NCBI GenBank assembly: GCA_900541035.1
Contig: UQIN01000005.1
Coordinates: 1 to 64,000 of the forward strand
Source: an uncultured Collinsella sp.
Lineage (GTDB): Bacteria > Actinomycetota > Coriobacteriia > Coriobacteriales > Coriobacteriaceae
DNA: 64,000 nucleotides
Reading direction: 5' to 3'
The position numbers and the translations under genes are program-made. The notes under the pieces were generated by a model. It saw only the letters and a list, made by a program, of their open reading frames with translations. It was not told the DNA's origin and did no database searches. Shown here one piece after another: positions 16,418 to 25,117 of the stretch (positions are counted from its first letter, which is position 1; each line of letters begins with the position of its first letter).

Positions 16418-19400
16418 TTAGCTCAGCAGGTCGACTACGTTGAAGCCGGCGTTGCTCTTGGCGATGACGTCGCGTCCGCCAAAGACGCAGGTGGGCGACT
16501 CGGCTGCGATGCGCGTCACGTCGGCGCCGAGCGAGCGAAGCTCACCGGGCGTGGCGGCGAGCATCTGGGTGCGACGCTCCTCGCGCGCATGCGGATCGAG
16601 CCCGGCCAGATAGGTCGTGTTGCGGCGCTTGGTGAGCGCGTACGGCTTCACCGGCGCGTCCATGCCGCTCACGCAGCTCACGATAAAGCCCTCAAAGGCG
16701 GCCTCGTCGGGCTCAAAGCTGCCAAGCCATGCACCCGCGCGCTTCACGCGCTCAATCGAAGGATCGATCGCCGGGTCGCGGTAGGTGTAGAACGCCGCCT
16801 GACGCTCGCCGGCCGCGCGGAATCCGCAGCCGTACGCACCACCCTTCACGCGGATCTCGTTCCACAGGTAGTCGTAGGAGAGCGCGTTGGCGGCAACCGC
16901 CCAGGCGCCCGTCACGTCAATGCCCAGGCGACGCGGATCGCACGCGCTTGCCGCAAAGCAGATGTCGCTGGGGATGACAAAAGCCTCGTGGCGGTCGCAC
17001 GGCGCCGGCACCACGAGCGCGTCGCGGCCGGCATCGGCGCCGTCGCCAGCGTCCAGCCTCAGGTCGCCCGCGGCATCCCAGTACGCGTCAAAGTCCTCGT
17101 CGCTGCCGGTAAAGCTCGCCATGCAGCCGTCGGCCACAAAGATGCGGCCTGCCAGCTCGGTAAGCTTGGCGCGCAGGCCGTCCAGGCGCTCGTCAAAGTG
17201 GTCGAGCAGATCGCGCAGGAACAGATAGAAATCCACGCCCGAAAGCTGCTCGCGCACCACGGCCGAAGGCGAGCTGTAGCTCATCGCGCGACCGAGTGCC
17301 GCCGAGTGACCGTTGTTGATAAAGCCCTGCTCAAGCCCAATGCGAATCTGCGTGAGCACGTCGCGCATGCGGTCGGCATCGGCATCGAGCAAAAGCGTGC
17401 TCGACCACACCTCGCGCGGCAGACTCGCCAGCGCATCGATCTTCTCGGACAGGGCGCCGGCGCTCACCAGCAGGTAGGGGCGCACGCCGTCCACTTCGGG
17501 CTGCGTCATGACTTCGGTCGTAAAGCTCAAAAAGCCGAGCTTGCCAGCGAGCAAGTTGTCGAGTTCCTCGGCCGAGTGCTCGCGCGTGGGCAGCTGCTTA
17601 AGCAGGCGGCAGAGCAGTGTCACATAGGGCAGGTCCTCAAACGCGACGCAGCTCAGGTCGAAATACTGCATGGCGTAGGCCAGGCGGTTGGTGGGGATGC
17701 CGTGGCGCAGGCAGGGGATGGGCGCAGTCGTGTCCACGACCAGCGGCGGCTCGGGGCGCGCCTCGCCAATGTCGGACACGCGCAGGCGCGGCAGCGTGGC
17801 CTTGGCCTCGGGCGTGTCCTCGGCCTCCTGTGAGGAACGAAGTGCGGCCGTGCGCTCGACCACGTCGGCCAGCTCGGCATCGGTCATGGCATCGCGCTTG
17901 GCTGCCAGCTCGGCGACCTCGGCACCCTCCGAACCCTCGGCAGCGTCCACCGGCACCAGCTCGACCAGTGCCATGTGATCGTTCTGCAGCACCAGCTCGC
18001 GCAGCAGGTCCTCAAAATAGTTGCCGTCCAGCTCGCCACGCAGCTCCTCGTACACCGGGCCGTACTTGAGCGCCAGCGTCGCGGCGTCGTCATCGTAGAG
18101 CCAAGTGCTCAGCGCGTCGCACGCAATGGCCACGCCGTCGGCGATACCGTAGTCGCGCTGGCGCAGGTCGTATTCGTTGCTGCTGATGATGGCTTCCAGG
18201 CGCTCGCGCGGAACGCCGTGCTCGCACAGGTCGCGGCAGGCGTCCTGGAACACGCGGCGCAGCTCGCGCGCCACGCCGGGCTGCGCGTTTTGCAGCATGA
18301 TGAGCTCGTAGGGCTGCAGGCTCTCGGCCGCGGTGTAGCTCACCACGTTGCCGCCCAGGCCGGCGGCAAGAATGGCCTTCTTAACCGGCGCTTCGTTGGA
18401 ACCCAGCAGCGCCTCGAACAGGATATCCGCCGCGATTGTGCGCTTGCGGTCGAGCGCGCTGCCCAGTACAAGACCCAGGCCCACCAGGGCGTTCTCGGGC
18501 GTGGTGGCCATCTCGACGCGCTGATACTCGCAGGTCACGGGCGCCTGCACGCCCAGCGGATTGGGCGCCAGCGTGGACGGGTCCTCGCCGGCGGCAACGG
18601 CGGCGTCCATGCGGCGGCTCGCGGCGCTCGGTTGCGACAGATAGCGCTCGTCCAAAAAGGCCAGCGCGCGGTCCACGTCCAGGTCGCCGTAGAGCGTGAT
18701 GTAAGAGTTGGAAGGATTGTAGTGTCGCGCGTGCGTGTCCAGGAACTGCTCGTAGGTGAGCGCGGGGATCGCGCGCGGGTCGCCGCCGCTCTCGTGCGCA
18801 TAGGCGGTGTCAGGATAGAGCGCGGCGTTGACGGCGTCGTCCAGCACGCTCATGGGGTCGGACAGCGCACCCTTCATCTCGTTGAACACCACGCCGTTAT
18901 AACGCAGCGTGCCCTCGCGCAGGCTCGCGGAGCTGCCGTCGCCCTCGCCCTCGGCGCTCTCCGGCAGGTCCAGCTCGTAGTGCCAGCCCTCCTGCTCAAA
19001 AATGGTGGGCTTGGTGTAGATGGCCGGGTTGAACACCGCGTCCAGGTACACGTCCATCAGGTTGTACAGATCCTGCTCGTTGGTGGTGGCAACGGGGTAG
19101 ATGGTCTTGTCGGGGTAGGTCATGGCGTTGAGGAACGTCTGCATGGAGCTCTTGATCAGGTCGACAAACGGCTCCTTGACGGGAAACTTGGCCGATCCGC
19201 ACAGCACCGAGTGCTCAAGAATATGGAACACGCCGGTGGAGTCGGCCGGCGGCGTCTTAAAGCCAATGGCAAAGGCCTTGTTTTCGTCGTCGCACGCCAG
19301 GTACAGCAGGCGAGCGCCCGATGCGGTGTGGCGCAGCACGTAGGCGTCCGAGTCGAGCTCGGGCACGGTCTCGCAGCGCTCGACGGCAAAGCCGTGGCAG

Positions 19401-19462
19401 GTGGTGCCGGGCACCAGCAGCGCGGCGGCAGCGGCGCGCGGGTCGGTTGAGATGGTGGGCAT
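16418..19462 (-). CDS. M16C insulinase-family zinc metallopeptidase
   Basis: A 1,014-residue presequence protease-like peptidase. The inverted zinc motif HxxEH is HILEH at about residues 80-84. The first catalytic half, a middle helical hinge and an inactive second M16 half fill the usual length of about 1,000 residues. ATG 19462 is preceded by AAAGGAGA; the longer reading to 19651 lacks a good site. No signal peptide is seen, so it is probably cytoplasmic and degrades peptides. It stands alone with its own terminator. Confidence 0.92.
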   Translation of the reverse strand: MPTISTDPRAAAAALLVPGTTCHGFAVERCETVPELDSDAYVLRHTASGARLLYLACDDENKAFAIGFKTPPADSTGVFHILEHSVLCGSAKFPVKEPFVDLIKSSMQTFLNAMTYPDKTIYPVATTNEQDLYNLMDVYLDAVFNPAIYTKPTIFEQEGWHYELDLPESAEGEGDGSSASLREGTLRYNGVVFNEMKGALSDPMSVLDDAVNAALYPDTAYAHESGGDPRAIPALTYEQFLDTHARHYNPSNSYITLYGDLDVDRALAFLDERYLSQPSAASRRMDAAVAAGEDPSTLAPNPLGVQAPVTCEYQRVEMATTPENALVGLGLVLGSALDRKRTIAADILFEALLGSNEAPVKKAILAAGLGGNVVSYTAAESLQPYELIMLQNAQPGVARELRRVFQDACRDLCEHGVPRERLEAIISSNEYDLRQRDYGIADGVAIACDALSTWLYDDDAATLALKYGPVYEELRGELDGNYFEDLLRELVLQNDHMALVELVPVDAAEGSEGAEVAELAAKRDAMTDAELADVVERTAALRSSQEAEDTPEAKATLPRLRVSDIGEARPEPPLVVDTTAPIPCLRHGIPTNRLAYAMQYFDLSCVAFEDLPYVTLLCRLLKQLPTREHSAEELDNLLAGKLGFLSFTTEVMTQPEVDGVRPYLLVSAGALSEKIDALASLPREVWSSTLLLDADADRMRDVLTQIRIGLEQGFINNGHSAALGRAMSYSSPSAVVREQLSGVDFYLFLRDLLDHFDERLDGLRAKLTELAGRIFVADGCMASFTGSDEDFDAYWDAAGDLRLDAGDGADAGRDALVVPAPCDRHEAFVIPSDICFAASACDPRRLGIDVTGAWAVAANALSYDYLWNEIRVKGGAYGCGFRAAGERQAAFYTYRDPAIDPSIERVKRAGAWLGSFEPDEAAFEGFIVSCVSGMDAPVKPYALTKRRNTTYLAGLDPHAREERRTQMLAATPGELRSLGADVTRIAAESPTCVFGGRDVIAKSNAGFNVVDLLS

Positions 19463-19598
19463 ATGCAGTCTCCTTTGACGCCCCAGCGGGGGCGAATCGA
19501 GTCGAATCCTCGAGAGTATACCCATATGGGGCCGCGGCTCTGCGGCGAACTGAAGACGATGCCAGCGGATTGGGCATAGGCCCCGCATGCCCGCCGAA

Positions 19599-19663
19599 TG
19601 AGCGTGGATTTTCGGATGAAATAATCCGCCGCAGGTCCAAATGCCGTCCAATTATCCACTCCC
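19599..19663. repeat. GAGCGTGGATTTT repeat copy
   Basis: ATGAGCGTGGATTTTCGG at its left and AATTATCCACTCCCGC at its right are imperfect inverted arms of the family seen at 8401-8500. Confidence 0.55.
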
Positions 19664-19689
19664 GCACACCTTTCGTCTCCAACCGTTAG

Positions 19690-19800
19690 ATGAGAGACGT
19701 ATACGAAAGATGGCTGTACAGCAAAGAGCCAAACAATTAATAGTGCTGTTTGGTTGGTGATTGTTTTTTCAGTAAAAACACTTACGAATAAAGCAAGTTG
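19690..19800 (+). repeat. Diverged copy of the AlbA_2 upstream element
   Basis: Aligns with about 30910-31025: GAGAGA, then TACGA-AGAT, CAGCAAAGAG, a variable hairpin, TGATTGTT and CAG-AAAAACA in the same order and spacing. The hairpin arms differ in sequence but sit at the same place (CCAAACA/TGTTTGG here, GAGACA/TGTCTC there). Confidence 0.65.
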
Positions 19801-19845
19801 CAAACAGCTGCCCCCTTATTTCGTGCTCATTTTTAAGGCGAGAAA

Positions 19846-20050
19846 TTGCCGCCATATGATCGGACGAGTTTCAACGATTTCGATTTAGTATTTGGCGCGG
19901 ATGCGGTCGATTCCGATGAAACGCTAGTTGACCACGCGGTAGATTGCGCTTTCTCCCAGACGCCCCGGCAATGCGCAATAAGCCAGATAACGAAGCGATT
20001 GCCGGTGCGTCTATCCATAGGGAATTCCGGGAAAGCTTCTGCGGACAGTC
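19846..20050 (+). pseudogene. Relic of an AlbA_2-type ATP-binding regulator gene
   Basis: Two fragments match the intact gene at 31161-32627. At 19855-19962 the reading YDRTS-D-D, GAD, DETLVDHAVDCAFSQTPR corresponds to YERTS-D-D, GAG, DEALIDRTIERAFSLTPR of the intact protein (about residue 154 on). At 19992-20050, in another frame, EAIAGASIHREFRESFCGQS corresponds to EAIANAVIHREYGDRFCGQS. The N-terminal AlbA_2 domain, the region between the fragments and the C-terminus are missing. The gene was therefore reduced by at least two deletions; it is not functional. Confidence 0.75.
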
Positions 20051-20236
20051 AAAAGATTCGTCGGCCCCAAGCGGATTAAAGGTATTTGCATAAGACGTCA
20101 TTTAACTAGAGACGATGCATATTGAATCGTTCAATGAACTTGCACGCTGTGTCCAACAACGCCGATTGCTGTTTTAAGGGGCTTGATGAAAGAACAGAAC
20201 CAAAATAATACTTGCATAGTTAGTTATATAAAGTAT

Positions 20237-20247
20237 TATAACGTTAT
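20237..20247. promoter_or_regulatory. TATAACGTTAT palindrome before SIS copy 1
   Basis: TATAACGTTAT matches the core of the perfect palindrome at 23367-23382 and lies about 43 bases before the start codon. Confidence 0.6.
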
Positions 20248-20289
20248 GGGATGAATGAAGGGTTCATCTAAGTGAGTTAGGAGTAAGGG

Positions 20290-21324
20290 ATGTTCAATTT
20301 CGATGAGCCTCGTTACGAGAAGGTTGTGAGCGATGCCCTCGCTCTCCGTCCTCAGATTGAGGCCGCCGTGGACAAGGTCTGCGAGCAGGGCTATTCCAAC
20401 ATCTTCTTCATCGGCTGCGGCGGCACCTGGGCCCACACGCTCCCGATGAAGTACTGGGTCGAGACCACCACGGCCGACGTCGACGTCCACTGCGAGATCG
20501 CCGCCGAGTTCCTCGCGTGCCCGCCCAAGTCCTTCAACAAGGACTCGGTCTGCGTCTTCTCCACCCGTACCGGCACCACCCCCGAGATCATCGAGGCCGC
20601 CAAGTTCTGCCAGGAGCAGGGCGCCCGCACGCTGATGTACGTCTCCAACGACAACACCCCGGCCACCGAGTACGCCGACTACAAGTTCTTCAGCTTCGCC
20701 GAGGACGACGTCCTGTGCGAGGCCATCTACACCTACCAGATCACGCTGGTCGCCCGCTTCCTCAAGAACGCCGGCGCCTTCCCCAAGTACGACACCTTCA
20801 TGGAGGAGTTCGGCAACATCGCCCCGTACCTCATCAAGGCCAAGGACGCCCAGGACGAGCGCTGCGCCGCCATGGCCGAGGACTTCAAGGACACCGACTA
20901 CCACATGGTGATCGGCTCCGGCATGCTCTGGGGCGAGGCCTACGACTACGCTATGTGCATCCTCGAGGAGATGCAGTGGATCAAGACCAAGTCCATCCAC
21001 GCCGCCGAGTTCTTCCACGGCACCATCGAGCTGTGCGAGGAGGGCACGAGCCTCATCATGCTCTACGGCGAGGACGACACCCGCAAGCTCATGGACCGCG
21101 TGGACAACTTCACCCACATGCTCGCCGACGAGAAGGGCGTCCATGTCCGCGTGAACAAGTTCGACACCGCCGAGGTCGAGCTGCCGTTCAGCGACCCCGA
21201 GTTCCGCAAGATCGTCTCCCCGATGGTCACCTACACCATCACCGAGCGCCTGAGCTGCCATCTCGAGCACGTCCGCAACCACCCGCTCACCACGCGTCGC
21301 TACTATCACCAGATGAACTACTAA
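20290..21324 (+). CDS. SIS-domain deglycase (GfrE/GfrF/FrlB type), copy 1
   Basis: A 344-residue double-SIS protein. The first domain has FIGCGGTWAHTLPMKYW and STRTGTTPEIIEAA; the second has LEEMQWIKTKSIHAAEFFHGTIEL and ends HPLTTRRYYHQMNY. It most resembles the SIS protein at 25983, so the pair may correspond to the glucoselysine-6-P and fructoselysine-6-P deglycases of gfr loci (inference). The whole 1,035-base coding sequence recurs without visible change at 27994-29028. Codon use is very strongly biased to C/G-ending codons, unlike the regulators next to it, which points to high expression. It has its own palindromic operator and an AGGAG site. Confidence 0.83.
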   Translation: MFNFDEPRYEKVVSDALALRPQIEAAVDKVCEQGYSNIFFIGCGGTWAHTLPMKYWVETTTADVDVHCEIAAEFLACPPKSFNKDSVCVFSTRTGTTPEIIEAAKFCQEQGARTLMYVSNDNTPATEYADYKFFSFAEDDVLCEAIYTYQITLVARFLKNAGAFPKYDTFMEEFGNIAPYLIKAKDAQDERCAAMAEDFKDTDYHMVIGSGMLWGEAYDYAMCILEEMQWIKTKSIHAAEFFHGTIELCEEGTSLIMLYGEDDTRKLMDRVDNFTHMLADEKGVHVRVNKFDTAEVELPFSDPEFRKIVSPMVTYTITERLSCHLEHVRNHPLTTRRYYHQMNY

Positions 21325-21511
21325 AGCAGCTTTCAGCGGCCGTTATTTTGCTCGGAAATAATTCGTTATGTTGCGTTCGTAAAACAATGCAAACAAATGT
21401 CGCAGTCTCGTTCTAGAGGGCCATGCCGTAGCTGGCCGCTTGAGGTCGTATTTGCTTGGACTCGACCATGTGGCTCGTTGGCATTTCACGGTAGCGACTT
21501 CAAGGCGAAAT

Positions 21512-21541
21512 GGGGCATTTTTGCCAAATGCCCCTCTTGTT
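21512..21541 (+). terminator. Stem-loop GGGGCATTT/AAATGCCCC
   Basis: GGGGCATTT pairs with AAATGCCCC around TTGCC and is followed by TCTTGTTT. Confidence 0.7.
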
Positions 21542-21589
21542 TGCGCCACAAGTGGCATTCGACACCTTCATATGGAGTGTTTGATATTG

Positions 21590-21629
21590 TAGACGGTTCA
21601 AAAATAAGATTGAACCGTCTATTTCTTTC
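21590..21629 (+). terminator. Terminator TAGACGGTTCA/TGAACCGTCTA
   Basis: Perfect 11-bp stem with a ten-base loop, followed by TTTCTTTC. Confidence 0.8.
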
Positions 21630-21653
21630 AAAATAATACGTAATAAGTTATCT

Positions 21654-21668
21654 TATAACGTATAGAAG
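21654..21668. promoter_or_regulatory. TATAACGTATAG box before GntR gene
   Basis: TATAACG at 21654-21660 followed by TATAG gives a near-palindrome of the same operator family. Confidence 0.45.
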
Positions 21669-21696
21669 TTTCATAGAATGTTGTACGGAGAACGTT

Positions 21697-22485
21697 ATGA
21701 TTAACCCGACTAGTGCTGTGCCGCTATATGTACAAGTAGCTGATGATTTGCGCCGCCGTATTGAGATGGGCGAGTTTTCCGAAAGTGGCGTGTTGCCTAG
21801 CGAAAATGGTTTTTGCGAAGAATACGAGGTTAGCCGCGCGACGATACGGAAGGCAATTCAAACTCTTGTGGATGACGACGTGCTTGATACGCGTCATGGC
21901 AAAGGCACATTTATCCGGCAGCCTAAAATCGTCTCGAGCTTGAGCACGTTTAAGGGTTTCACTTATTTTTGCCATGAAAATAATATCGAAACCTCGTCTC
22001 GTGTTCTCGCTCTTCAGGAGGTCGAGCCGCCCGTTGCCGTCCGTCGTCATTTGCGAATGGAAGAGAATGAATCTGCGGTTTACCTCAAACGTGTGAGGTC
22101 AATTAACCACATAAATGCAATGATTGAACATATTTATCTTCCAGTAAAGAACTTCGGGTTTTTACTGGGTGTCGATATGGATAACGCATCACTTTATGAA
22201 ACGATTGAGAGAGAGACGGGGCTGCGACTAGAGGATAATTGTTTCCCGTCTATTGTGCTTGAAGCAGGGCTTGCTACGGATGAGGAGAAGCGCATCCTTA
22301 ACATCGCAGGAGAAGCTGCGATGTTTATATTGAGTGAGACCGTTTATATGAGCACTGGTAAGCCAGTGCACTTTACTAAGCAGGTGATGTTGGGTGATTA
22401 TTTCAAATACTTCTTTTCGATTAAGGCTAATCAACTCGGCATCAATTGGCAGGGACTTGAAGCCGTTGAGTGTAGAAAGCAATAG
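21697..22485 (+). CDS. GntR-family (HutC/UTRA) regulator, third
   Basis: A 262-residue regulator with an N-terminal winged helix (PLYVQVADDLRRRIEMGEF, CEEYEVSRATIRKAIQTL, RHGKGTFI) and a UTRA domain. Compared with the 7614 and 10581 regulators it is richer in A/T and has weaker codon bias. A second GntR gene starts eight bases after its stop. The pair precedes the PTS operon at 23413 and probably responds to phosphorylated substrate of that system. Confidence 0.9.
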   Translation: MINPTSAVPLYVQVADDLRRRIEMGEFSESGVLPSENGFCEEYEVSRATIRKAIQTLVDDDVLDTRHGKGTFIRQPKIVSSLSTFKGFTYFCHENNIETSSRVLALQEVEPPVAVRRHLRMEENESAVYLKRVRSINHINAMIEHIYLPVKNFGFLLGVDMDNASLYETIERETGLRLEDNCFPSIVLEAGLATDEEKRILNIAGEAAMFILSETVYMSTGKPVHFTKQVMLGDYFKYFFSIKANQLGINWQGLEAVECRKQ

Positions 22486-22493
22486 GTTGAATA

Positions 22494-23198
22494 ATGGTTA
22501 AAGTGGAGAGCGCTGTTCCATTGTATAAGCAGATCGTTCACGATCTTGTGAGTCGAATAGAAAGTGGCGTATATAGCGAAGGGGATAAGCTTCCTACTGA
22601 GACGGAGCTTATGGAGGAATATGGCGTTAGTCGTATTACCGTTCGATCGGCAATCAAGGAACTAGAGGATGCCGATATCGTTGAGCGCACGCGAGGGAAA
22701 GGGACTTTTGTTACCACGACACGCAATGCCTATGCAGCCGATGACCAGGAAAGCTTCACCCATTCCTGCATTCAAGAAAATAAAAAGCCTTCGACCGTAG
22801 TGCTCGAAGTAGCTTGGATTTATCCTACGCTGCGCGACGTGCGTTTTCTTCAGGTCCAGGAGGACGAGAATATTCTTCAGACTAGACGTTTGCGCTTAGT
22901 CGATGGCGTGCCAACGATGTTGGAAACCAATAGCTACACTCCTTCTCTTGCCTTTTTGGAACATGAAGATTTATCGGGTTCTCTACTTGAGGTGCTGGGA
23001 AGACGCCATATCGAACTTGGCAATAACGAGCGAACGTTGCAGGTGTGCTTTGCAAGTGCTTACGAGGCAGAACATTTGAATGTAAAGCCGGGATCTGCCC
23101 TTTTATTATTTGTAGATAAGCGTTGCAGCGCGCAGGGAGTGCCATTGTTTATTTCGCGGCAGGTGTACTGCACTGAGCGCTTAAAGTTTTATCTCTAG
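22494..23198 (+). CDS. GntR-family (HutC/UTRA) regulator, fourth
   Basis: A 234-residue regulator with a winged helix (PLYKQIVHDLVSRIESGVY, EEYGVSRITVRSAIKEL, RGKGTFV) and a UTRA domain from about residue 80. It is cotranscribed with the third regulator and ends at a strong terminator. Two different UTRA regulators in one operon allow sensing of two related sugar phosphates, or regulation by heteromers (speculation). Confidence 0.9.
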   Translation: MVKVESAVPLYKQIVHDLVSRIESGVYSEGDKLPTETELMEEYGVSRITVRSAIKELEDADIVERTRGKGTFVTTTRNAYAADDQESFTHSCIQENKKPSTVVLEVAWIYPTLRDVRFLQVQEDENILQTRRLRLVDGVPTMLETNSYTPSLAFLEHEDLSGSLLEVLGRRHIELGNNERTLQVCFASAYEAEHLNVKPGSALLLFVDKRCSAQGVPLFISRQVYCTERLKFYL

Positions 23199-23246
23199 CG
23201 AAAGCCAAACCCCGGATCTTTCTTAACCGAATAACAAGAGATTGAA

Positions 23247-23274
23247 AACGCCCCGACAAAGGGGCGTTTTTTTG
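23247..23274 (+). terminator. Terminator after the GntR pair
   Basis: AACGCCCC pairs with GGGGCGTT around GACAAA and is followed by a run of seven T. Confidence 0.9.
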
Positions 23275-23322
23275 CCGTTTACGGGCGAATTATTACCGCT
23301 TAGGAAGCTTGATTGATCTGTC

Positions 23323-23382
23323 TTGACAAAGCGAAAGTTTCGAGGATACTGTAGATAACAATACAAAATATAACGTTATATT
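23323..23382 (+). promoter_or_regulatory. PTS operon 2 promoter with perfect palindromic operator
   Basis: TTGACA (23323-23328) and GATACT (23345-23350) are 16 bases apart. AATATAACGTTATATT, a perfect 16-bp palindrome, lies at 23367-23382, just downstream of the expected start point. This is the best example of the operator family in the window. Confidence 0.7.
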
Positions 23383-23412
23383 AACAGATGATTGACTGAG
23401 ATTGGGAGATAA

Positions 23413-23829
23413 ATGAGGAAGTTGCTCTTGGCCAGCCATGGGCCACTTGCTAGAGCGATGCGTGAAACGCTCCAGCTATTTTGCGGTGAAGATCCTCGCG
23501 TTAAGGTGCTATGCGCATATGTCGATGAGGACACGATGGATGTAAACGAGTTGATAGATTTTTGGGACCGTTCTCGCGACCCAGCAGACCAGTGGATTGT
23601 CATCACTGATGTCTATGGTGGGTCAGTGAATAACGCTTTTATGGAAAGGTTGGGTGACGATTCTCTAAGGCTCATTGCCGGCATGTCGCTACCACTAGTG
23701 CTCGAAGTGTTTTCGAAATTGAGCACACTTGATGACGCCGAGCTCGCTGCATTGGTTTCAAGTGTCCGCCAAAAGGGCACATGCCTATGTTCGCTGCCAA
23801 ATTCGGTAGAAGAAGACGAGGATTTTTGA
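23413..23829 (+). CDS. Mannose-family PTS EIIA
   Basis: A 138-residue cytoplasmic EIIA(Man) domain with the phospho-acceptor His at about residue 9 (LLLASHGPLARAM) and the conserved ITDVYGGSVNNAF. It receives phosphate from HPr. Unlike operon 1, EIIA and EIIB are separate genes here. It is first in EIIA-EIIB-EIIC-EIID-SIS-kinase. Confidence 0.93.
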   Translation: MRKLLLASHGPLARAMRETLQLFCGEDPRVKVLCAYVDEDTMDVNELIDFWDRSRDPADQWIVITDVYGGSVNNAFMERLGDDSLRLIAGMSLPLVLEVFSKLSTLDDAELAALVSSVRQKGTCLCSLPNSVEEDEDF

Positions 23830-23842
23830 GAAAGGAACAAAG

Positions 23843-24304
23843 ATGATTAAGCTGCTGAGAGTTGACCATCGCTTGCTTCATGGTCAGGTTGCCATGACTT
23901 GGACGCAAGAGCTTGACACCAATTGCATTTTGATTGCCTGCGATGCGGTTGTGAAAGATGACGTGCGCAAGACGACGCTTAAGCTGGCACGTCCGGCAGG
24001 CGTCAAATTGGTTATCAAATCGGTCGATGATTCTATCGAGGCTCTTAGGAGCGGTGTGACCGATAAGTACCGTTTGTTCATTGTCGTTGAAAGCATCGAA
24101 GATGCTTACCGCTTGGCGAAGGGCTACAGCGAAATCGAGCATATCAACATTGGAGGAACGATGCCGCGTGAGGGTGCAGATGTACGCCTATCTTCAACGG
24201 TTTTCGCTACCGATCGCGACGTGGAGCTTCTACATGAGCTCAGTGATGCCGGAATCGAGGTGGAGATCAGGCAGGTACCTAGAGACGAGAAGATTTTGAT
24301 TTAA
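23843..24304 (+). CDS. Mannose-family PTS EIIB
   Basis: A 153-residue EIIB domain with its phospho-histidine in RVDHRLLHGQVAMTW (about residue 13) and the C-terminal HINIGGTMPREGADVRLS block. It passes phosphate from EIIA to the transported sugar. The start lies 13 bases after EIIA. Confidence 0.93.
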   Translation: MIKLLRVDHRLLHGQVAMTWTQELDTNCILIACDAVVKDDVRKTTLKLARPAGVKLVIKSVDDSIEALRSGVTDKYRLFIVVESIEDAYRLAKGYSEIEHINIGGTMPREGADVRLSSTVFATDRDVELLHELSDAGIEVEIRQVPRDEKILI

Positions 24305-24331
24305 GCACATACAATAGAAAGGGGATCTCTC

Positions 24332-25117
24332 ATGTTGACTCAAGCGATCCTTATCGGCCTCGTTGCAATGTGCGTGACATTTGAGTGGGCACTTGGCACT
24401 TGCCTTGCTTCTCGCCCGATTGTCACGGGCGTCCTCATCGGTCTTGTGATGGGTGATTTGCAGACGGGCATTATTGTCGGCGCCACGCTTGAAATGGTGT
24501 TCATTGGATCGGTTACCATCGGGGCGGCCGTTCCGCCTGACGTTATCACCGGTGGTATTTTGGGCACTGCCTTTGCAATTTCGACGGGTCAAGGCGCTGA
24601 AGTTGCGCTGACGCTCGCTTTTCCGATTGCGTCGCTTTATCTCATCATCGATAACGCGCTTACGCTGATCGTGATGCCGTTTTTCGTCCATAAAGCGGAC
24701 GACTGTGTGGCAAAGGGCGACCTCAAAGGTATGGAGCGGATGCATCTGCTTGGTGGATTCATCGTCAAATCGCTTCCTCGCTTTTTCGTGTGCTCCCTTG
24801 CTTTCTATCTCGGAACGCCGGTTATGAACGCGGTGCTTAACGCAATTCCCGAGTTTGTAAGTAACGGCCTGGTTATTGCGGGTGGATTCATCCCTGCGCT
24901 CGGCATTGCACTGCTCGCTTCAATGATTGTCAACAAGCAGACTGCTATTTTCTTCGTGCTCGGGTTTGCGCTCTGTGCCTACATGAGCATTCCAATCCTT
25001 GGTATTGCCATCATTGGGCTTTGCCTCGCAGTAATCCTCGTGGTGGTCCAGCCAAACTTCATTGCTCAGACGCCACAGCTTAGTTCGGAAGGGAGCTTCG
25101 ACGATGACGACTTCTAA
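24332..25117 (+). CDS. Mannose-family PTS EIIC permease
   Basis: A 261-residue integral membrane EIIC. N-terminus QAILIGLVAMCVTFEW, then VLIGLVMGDLQTG and SVTIGAAVPPDVITGG, with an acidic tail (SFDDDDF). It is an intact reference for the broken EIIC at 29110. Its 3' end overlaps the EIID start by 14 bases. Confidence 0.92.
   Translation: MLTQAILIGLVAMCVTFEWALGTCLASRPIVTGVLIGLVMGDLQTGIIVGATLEMVFIGSVTIGAAVPPDVITGGILGTAFAISTGQGAEVALTLAFPIASLYLIIDNALTLIVMPFFVHKADDCVAKGDLKGMERMHLLGGFIVKSLPRFFVCSLAFYLGTPVMNAVLNAIPEFVSNGLVIAGGFIPALGIALLASMIVNKQTAIFFVLGFALCAYMSIPILGIAIIGLCLAVILVVVQPNFIAQTPQLSSEGSFDDDDF

Larger units (their letters stand above)
19463..20289. other. Long non-coding stretch with relics
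   Basis: Holds a GAGCGTGGA-family repeat (19599-19663), a diverged copy of the element that precedes the AlbA_2 gene (about 19690-19800), two out-of-frame fragments of an AlbA_2-type gene (19855-20050), and the TATAACGTTAT site of the next SIS gene. No intact gene is seen. Confidence 0.65.
21325..21696 (+). other. Gene-free stretch with two terminators
   Basis: Only the hairpins at 21512-21541 and 21590-21629, a TATAACG box (21654-21660) and the promoter of the next GntR gene are seen. Confidence 0.6.

Noticed and set aside
17975..19450. Plus-strand 491-codon frame opposite the M16C peptidase
   Set aside because: Antisense shadow with repetitive composition; the minus-strand peptidase has clear motifs, start and terminator.
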